Below, piece after piece: positions 1 through 9,000 of a DNA stretch of 27,411 nt (position 1 is its first letter; each line of letters starts with the position of its first letter). Location of the stretch: positions 1 to 27,411 of IMG/VR virus record IMGVR_UViG_3300006752_000170; one strand, 5' to 3'. Position numbers and translations under genes: made by a program. This DNA comes from a virus. The notes under the pieces were generated by a model, which saw only the letters and a program-made list of their open reading frames with translations, did not search any database and was not told the origin of the DNA.

Positions 1-3000
1 AACTACACTATCAACCAAGACTTAGGTCTATTACAGTTTGCTTTCCCACATGGAATTCAAAATGGTTCTGAGATTACTTTGGATGTAGTTGATATTGGTG
101 ATGGTGCAGAACTTCCGATTGCATCTGGTGCTGTTGGTAGACTTACTAAAACAAATACTTACTATGCAATTGCTGGTGCTGGAAACTCCCTTGAGGATGA
201 CCAATTAAAAATTGCAATCACTGCAGCAAACGCAGAATTGGGTGATGCATTAGCATTCGTTAACCCTGGTACTGGTCGCCAACAAGTACTTACGTTCTCT
301 TTCGGTGGCGCAGCAGTTGGTAATGTTATTACTTCGACCTTCTTAGAAGGAGAACTGGTTTACCAGGGCGATGCCTTAGAAACAGCAACAGCAACTGGAT
401 ATGTTTCTACTAACTCTGGATGGCAAGTTGGACCTAGAATTCTTAAGATTGTAGATTATACAGGATCCTTTAACTTAGGCAATAGTGTTACTGGCGTCAT
501 TTCTAAGTCTTCTGGTAATATTTCTGACCTGAAGATTGCAAGAGGTGTTCTTGAAGTTGGTCCTATCACTAAGACAACTGGTCAATTTATTGATGATGTC
601 GGCAAACCTTCCGAGATTGTACAAAAAATTCAAGACTCTTACTACTATCAAGATTTCTCTTATGCAGTTAAGTCTTCAGTATCTATTAGTGAGTGGAAGG
701 ACATTTTAATCAGAAATGTTCATCCAGCATCATTCAAGGTTTTTGGTGAACTCAGTATTAATGAATTTACTACAATCCCCAACAAGGTAACTGATTTTGA
801 ATTAACCAAGTCCGTTGAACTTGCTAATGAGGCAATTGTTCCTAATATTCAGAACTTCACTCTAGTAGAACCAATCTATGAAGATTTTAACAATAGTGAA
901 ATTCTTTTCCGTCAAAAAAGACTAACTTCTTCGGAGAATATTCTAACTTCGATTGTTCAAAGAGTCGATGATATTTCAACTCTCTTTGACGGTGTTAGAA
1001 CAGCATTCCCACTTACCGTTAATAATGGTGATTCGGTAATTGCAAATGCAAATCAATTGATGGTTATTTTGAATGGTGTTGTACAAACACCAGATACTTC
1101 CTTCCAAATTCAAAGTGATTCTATTGTATTTGCTGAAGCACCTCAACCTCCTGCAAGTGTCAAATATGTAAATGTTGAGATTTCTCAAATTACTACTGTC
1201 CGTCTTGAATTTACTAGTATTAGTGGTATTTTCCCTCTCGTCGGTAATTCTATTAATGGTGTTAGTTCTGGGTCTAGACTTACAGTAACCTCAGTCGTTG
1301 GTAATACAATATTTGGATTCTTTACTGAAGGAACTCAATTCCTTGCTAGTGAACTTGTTCTAGGTAATGTTACTGGATTCAGTGCATTATTTGCAACTGG
1401 GACAACAGTCGTGAATAATGGTTTGTTCATTTTTGGCGAGAGTATTAAAAACTTAACGGGTGATACTGCTACTGTTGAAGATGTCAACCTTGAGAAGGGC
1501 GCAGAAACACCAGTTGCTAAGTTACGCTATACAGTAGGTATTTCTACTACTGATTTTGAAGTTATCGCAACAGATTCGGATTTAAATAATCCAGCGGCTG
1601 TTGCTAGTACTGCATTCACTATTGGTGATAACTATCAAATCGGAAGTGAGATTGTACTCGTTAATTCTGTTACTAATAATTCAGAATCTACAACTATTAA
1701 TGTCACTAGGGCACAGTTAGGAACTACTTCTTTACAGCACCAAGAAAATTCTCCTTTCTATGGTACAGACATTACTATTACCGATGACCTTATCTTAAGT
1801 AAGACCACTGGTACATATCAATCTACTCCTGGATTATTTGACATTCAATTGAATGATGTTATTGTCGCTTCACAATCTGGGGTTGTTGCTAGAATCACAT
1901 CTACAGCACCATATACAGACCCAACCACTTTGGAAGTAGTTGAACAAGTAGAAATCTCTGAAGGTTCTACATTCTTTGGTCTGCTGTTTGATAGAATTGC
2001 TTCTATTACATATCCTAATGTTGTTATTGACGATATCTCACGTTCTCAAGTTTCTGTTGTTGAAGTTGGTGATAATGTAACCGAGTTCAATAGCAAATTC
2101 CCTGAAAATGAAAATGTAAATCATTACATCATTCCTTATGACACTTCTTCGGGTGCTTTCACTGAAGGTGAATTCATCAGAAATTACAAATTAGAATTTG
2201 GTAACGAAAGTGGTAATTTTACTGATAACGAAGATCTTTCTGTAAGAAAACTTACATTAACCAATGAATTTGGAAATGGATTCTTCACTCTTGGACAAAC
2301 TATTCGTACCAGAGACACTAAAGCAGAAGTTCTTGGATTCAATCAAGCACAAAAAGTAGTTTATCTCGGTAAACTTGCTAATAGTTTAACGATTGGAACG
2401 GATGCACATACAGTTAACTTTAATGCTGGTGCTCAAATCAATACTTACAATAAAAAGTATGGTTCTGGTTCTTTATCTCTTTCTAAAGGAACTGATGTTC
2501 ATACATTTGTAAGTGGAACTGCAGATTCTATTTCTGATGGGTCTCTTACATATACCGCAGCTACAGGAACAACATACGACCCATTCACTGGAGTCTTATT
2601 ATTAGAGATTGGAGCGCACGCGCTTACCACATCGGATACAGTAACTATTGTCGATAATACACTTATATTCACTTGTGGATCTGATAATAATACTAATAAT
2701 TACACATATCCTCGTGCTACTGATCCTGCCTCTGGTAGTGCTCGTGCTATTAGTGCAGTTACCGCTACCACAATTACAGTTAATGTAGGTGCAGTTCCTA
2801 TTGACGAATATCTAGATATTGCAACGTCATCCAATTTTGGTTTCGGTACGGGTGAATTTACTCTTGAATGTTACATCAAAACAACCACTATTGCTACGGG
2901 AGCAAAAGTTATTTGCGACTTTAGGTCTGTAGTCAGCGATTCTGCTGCACAGTTGGTCCTTAATGGCAATACAATTCAGTACAATAGAACTAACGGTGGA

Positions 3001-6000
3001 ATCACTATTAATGGCGCTACAACGCTCCTAGTGGACACCTGGTATCACGTTGCAGTGTCTAGAACTGCAGGTGTTGTAAGACTTTATTTGGACGGCGTAC
3101 AGCAAGGTACAGACACTGCTGACGTTACCAACTATGGAACAACTAGACCCGTACATATCGGTTCTGATTACGCTGGCAGTGATAATTTCGCTGGATACAT
3201 TGACGAATTTAGAGTTTCTAATATTGGTCGTTATTCTGCTGCCTTTACTCCACGTAATGGCATGTTCCAAGGTGATACAAATACAAAACTATTACTCCAC
3301 TTCGACGAAACACAGGGAGCAACATCTGTTCAAGATTGGTCTGGTACTGAAGACTTTACCAAAGGTGAGTTCTTTAACAATGATGCAATTAAAGCAAATA
3401 CCGATGCTAACGGTAGTGCAGTAGTTGCTGGATTCACTGGAAATTCTCACAGATACTTGGATGCTGCAACTTTACTAGAGAAGAATAAAAACTTTATTGC
3501 TAAAGAAACTGTTTATCTCTTGACTCAACAGTATCCTTCTCTAGCAATCCCAGGTGGTAATGTAAATTGTGAAGATGATATTGAAGATATTGTCCAATCT
3601 ATTGTTGAGGATCTTCGTAATGGTTCAAATAGTCACATCTGGGATGCAGCAGAACTTTATGTTGACAGAACAGACCTCAATGCCATAACTCTCAACCATG
3701 TTGAGACTGAGATTGATGAAACTGTATGGGCATACAATAAGGTTGGAGATATCATTCCTTATATTGTTAACAATGTTCTTTGGAGCGTATCTGGTTCTCA
3801 TGGGGTATCACAATTTACTGATACTACTCTCACAGATTCTGATAATACAGTATATACACAATTCACTCCTACGGGAGCGACATATGATTCGGCAACAGGT
3901 GATATGGTTCTGACCATTGGTAGTCATAGTTTAACTACTTCAGACCAAATTTCTATTGCTGCAGCAAGTCTTACTTTCACCTGCAGTTCTGACAATAATG
4001 AAACACAGCATTCATATCCTAGAATTGACGACCCCTTCTACAATAAAGTTCTTGCCATTACTGCAGTAGCTGCTACTACAATTACAGTTAATGTTGGTAT
4101 TTCTCCTGAGGGTCAAAGATATACTCATGTATTTGTTTCTGCCTCTTCTAATGCTATTAGTAAGTTAAATTACTCTACAGGAGACTGTGCTGATGTTAAG
4201 ACTACGGCAGATAATTTACTTGATATTGTAATTGACACTCTAACTAATGCTGACCTCTCTACTCCAGTTGATCACTTAGGAACAATCACTAGAGTTGCTC
4301 CTGTTGTTGAGTTTATCGGTGCTACGGTAGATGAATACTTAGAGATTCCTTTCGATGGTGATTATGTACTGAATGATAGTGATACCCTCTACACTAATAA
4401 GATTGATGAGGCATCGCAGTATAGATTCCGTGATGCTGCAAATCTTATTAATTATAATAGAACGGCAATTGTTGATAAAGCAGCAGCAGATATGATTTCT
4501 AGATATCCAGACCTTTCTTTGGATATGCCAAGAAATACTGATGGTAGTGGTTCTGGAACTGAAAGATGCAAGCAAGACCTTGGATTAATCCTTGATGGTA
4601 TTGCTAAAGACATTGAAAATGGCGGCAATAAGAACACACTTACTGCTGGTAAGTTCTATCTTGGTAATAATAATGAAATTCAGCATGTTAGATTGCAGTT
4701 ATTCCAATCGATTTACGCTCATGAGCGTCTTGGTTTCTATTCCAAGCAAGCAATTACTGGCGACTTAACCACTGCAAATACTACAGCACTAATTATTGGT
4801 GATTGGGGTATTACAAATGACGCAGGTAACTGTGCAAACGTCCAATCTGCAATTGATACTTTAATCACTCAGTTAAATGATCTTATTGCTCCTACTGGTG
4901 CTGATTTTGCCACTGCAGCAGATAGACTATACTTCAATAAAGAGTATATTGCTACTGAAGCAACAGGACTTACCGATGCTGAGTTTACTTATATCTTAAA
5001 TGGTATTACATACAGAGCATTCGATTATCCTGGCGTTGGTACTGCAGGCAAAGTAAAATGTGAAAGAGACCTTAAACTCATTCTCCTTAGTGCTATTTCC
5101 GACCTTCAAACTGGTGGCACCAATAGTACAATTGAAGCAATCGAGTTATACTTAACTGCAAATCTCGCTATTGACCACATTGAAGAGCAACTGACATCTA
5201 CGATTTATGCAATCGAGAGATTGAGAGGACTTGGTATTTCTGCTATAGAAAACGTTCTTTATAATGCTGGTAGTGTGGTATCTGCTGGAGAATATGCTGC
5301 ATTATATACAGCAGAAACGGCATATCGCGATGCAATATCTGTAACTGATATTGAACCAGTTAAAGCAAAGTTTGGTGAGTTAATTGATATTGCAGTTAAG
5401 ATTCTTTCTCCTGCAGGTATCAAAGGTAGATATGCTGCTCAACAGATTCTCTTCAATAAAAATTACTATAAGACCGAACTTGCCCTAACAATTGATAATG
5501 AGTTTGGGACAGGCAGTTGGGTTTATAATGATTATGTTGATGGAATTATCGATAATCTCTCTCATGATTTTGTAATTACCGATGTGACTTCTGGTAATAC
5601 TCAACAATCAAGAAGAATTGCTGTTACTAAACAGGGTGTTATTAGTGAACTTCAGTTTACTTCTGGTGCTGGTTATAGAACCACTCCTACGATTACAATT
5701 CCTGCACCTGTATCTGGTGGAATTACAGCAACAGCAACAGCAGTATTAGAAGCATCTGGTTTAATTGATACTATCACTATTGATAGTGCTGGTTCTGGAT
5801 TTGATATGCCTCCAGTTGTTATTATGTCTGGTTCTAATGTATCGAATGATGGCATTACGGCAACTCTTTCTGGAGGTACTGTTAATTCTCTAACTTATGA
5901 TGGTCGAGTATTCGATGCCGACGATTTCATTGGATTTGGTAGTGGTACTGAAGTTACCGATAGTGGTTCTGCTATTGGTACTGTTGGTGGGTTTAAGACT

Positions 6001-9000
6001 GGCGTCAGACACATTAAATTTGGTGCTGCAAGTGGTACTCGTGAAGCAACCGTATCTGATACCAATACCGAAAACTTAGACACTATCAGAGTATATGTCA
6101 TTGCTGGTACTGGTTCTAATGGTGCTGCTGCACCTGGTGATAATGAGGACTTGAAGTTCCAATATTCCACTGACCAGGGCGGCACTTGGACTAATGCAGC
6201 AACTTTAATTTATGGCGGTTCTAATGGTGGAGCACAGAACTACACTAACTTCTCTGAAATTACTCCCGTCACGGTTTCAGTTCCTGTTGGAGCAAAAACC
6301 GAGGCAACTAGATTTAGAATCATCCAACCAACTTATACTGATGGATTCTTATATGACCACTATGCTGTTACTAGACTTGGTTTAGTAAGCAATAGTAAGC
6401 AATTTGAAGGTGTAGTAACTCTTAGTTTCGAGAATGCTCCTTCTGATTCTGGAACAACTACGGATCCTACAGCAACATTTAGCACTTTGAGAGTAGTTGA
6501 AAATATCATCATTACCGAACGTGGTAGAGGTTATGTTCCTGCAACTCCTCCAACCGTTACAATCAGTGGTGGTAGTCCTGACAGTGCAGCAACAATTACA
6601 AACGTTAACGTTGTTCTTGATACTGCAAGATTTAATAAAGGAGAAACTGTCACTTCTAGCGGTGGCGGAACTGCAACTGTCTTGGAAGATGTTGAATCCG
6701 TAATCTTTATTGGAAGTGTTACAGGTACGCTATTTGCTGATGGCGATTCTTTAACTGGTAGTATTAGCGGAACTGTTGCTGACATCAACGTCAGTGGAGT
6801 TGGTAGTGAGTTTGATTATTACACTAATGTTGGTAATATCCAGACATTTGCGGATGCTAGACTAATTACTTCGCCAATTGAGGGTGAATTCTCAACCACA
6901 AATCTATATACTAATCCTGAAGCATTCCAAGTCAATTGGACTCAGACTCGAACAACATTTGCTGCTAATACTGCCGTTGCACCAGATGGCACACTTACTG
7001 CAGATAAACTAAGAGCATCTACTGATGATGCTTCACACATTGCTTCTAGAGATTATGCATTAGCGTCTTCCAACACATTCGATGATGGATCTCTTACATT
7101 CGATAATTCCTCCAACTCTTTTGATGAAGGTTCTTTAAGTGAAGGTGAGTCCCAAGTTTATACAATATCCACTTTCGTTAAGAAGGGAGAATATGAAAAT
7201 GTTAGATTTGATGTCCGATTAGACAGTGGAACACCTGGTGTACAGAGATTGTTCTTTGATGTCGATCTTAACAATGGTGATACTGGTTCTATCTTCCAAC
7301 CTCAAGGTGGATTGATTGTTAAAAATAGAGAACTGTTAACTGTCAAAGAAATTGTAGTTAATACTAGATCTGCTATGACAGGAACTTATACAGGAGTTAC
7401 TGGTTCATCGACTGGTGGACTTGGTGGAGTATTTGATATTGTCATTGACCACGAAAATGCACCAAATACTGCAGTAGTTACCGTTACTGATGGTGGTTCT
7501 GCATGGATTGTAGATTCGGAAATATTGATTGATGGTGTCAGCATTGGTGGCGTATCAGGTCAAGATAATTTGAGATTTAATGTTGCCACCACAGAACCTG
7601 CTGGTGTGGGTGTTATTCCTTACGGTAATGGATGGTTTAGAGTCTATTCTACTATTGAATTCTCATTCGGATTCAGTAGCATTAGAAATCGGATACTCAT
7701 GCGAGGTCCTAATAACGTCCCCACCTTTGCTGGAAACGGTAGTGATGGCATTTATCTTTGGGGTTCTAAACTCAATAAGGGGCAATTTGATGCTTATACA
7801 TCTGTCGGTGGTGAAGTGTTCTATTCCAACTCTGAATATAACGCTAAGAGATATACTTTAGAAGTCCTAGAATCATATCTAGAATCTGCACTTGACGGAA
7901 CCTTAACTTCTCCAGCACCACAATCAACATTCTTGGCATTTGATAATGCTACTTGGAGAGCGGGATATGACACCGACCCGTTCTTAAGAATTGCCAGAGA
8001 AAATATAGACTTCTACAGACAGCAATTAGATAATGCAACATATTATGTTGGTGTCACTCAAAACAGTGGTATTGTAGTTCCATCTAAGGAATATGGAATT
8101 ACATACGTTCCTCCTGGAATTTCTGGTGGTCTTGGTAGAGCAGACTTCTTCTATGGTTTGTATAGTGATACCAATGCTGAAATTAAGAGAATCAATGTAA
8201 ATGAGGCGAAAATCGCTAAAGTTTATAAGAGATTCCGTATTGATGGGGATATCACTGATGGTCCATTCACGATGGGCGAGGTAGTTCAGAAACAGGGTGA
8301 TGTCAGTATAACTGGCACAGTATATCAATTCCATGAAGATGAAAATTACAAGTATTTGGATGTCGAAGTTACCGCAGGAACCTGGCAAATCTCTGATATT
8401 ATTGAAGGTCAGGAAAATACCACTACGGCAACGTTGAGTTCAATTGAAGATAGACTGCATGTTATTAAACTTGTAGGTGACTTTACTGAGGATATTCCTT
8501 TCCTTGGTTATACCTCTGGTCAAACAGCACAACCTACAACGTTCTTGAAGAGTGAAGCAGCAGTTCTCGATAATTCTGGCGGTAGATTGACCGTAGATAC
8601 TGAGACTTTAGTTGGCACCTTTGATAAAACCGCTGTTGTATATGGCGGCACAACTGACTTGTACATCGAAGTTCAGTCATACCAAGGACTTGACGTTACA
8701 ATTGGAGATAGAATTATCTCAGGTGGTTATGTTCGCTTTGGTGTAAATTCTGCCGCTGATTTCACTGTAGGCAATTATGTTTACAAGTATGTTGGTGGTA
8801 AGGATGCTAGTAAGCGAGCTATTATTACGGGAGTAGACACCGATAATAATTATGTTTATGTTGCGCCTATTGATGGTGATTTCTCAATTACTGAGCAAAT
8901 CGCAGACTTTGGTACTGGAGGTGGCGGTGTAAATTATGAAGCACTTGCGACAATCTCTACTAAAATTACTGTTGAGGGTGGAGCATCTGCTAGGATTAAT

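Noticed and set aside
79-81. TTG at 79 as the real start of the first gene
   Set aside because: The frame is open back to base 1 with a normal-looking protein sequence, no promoter or ribosome-binding site lies in front, and TTG is a rare start. The gene is cut by the window edge.
8026-8388. 120-codon ORF on the - strand
   Set aside because: It lies wholly inside the giant + strand gene, has no promoter or ribosome-binding signal, and its protein shows no recognisable domain; it is a shadow of AT-rich coding DNA.
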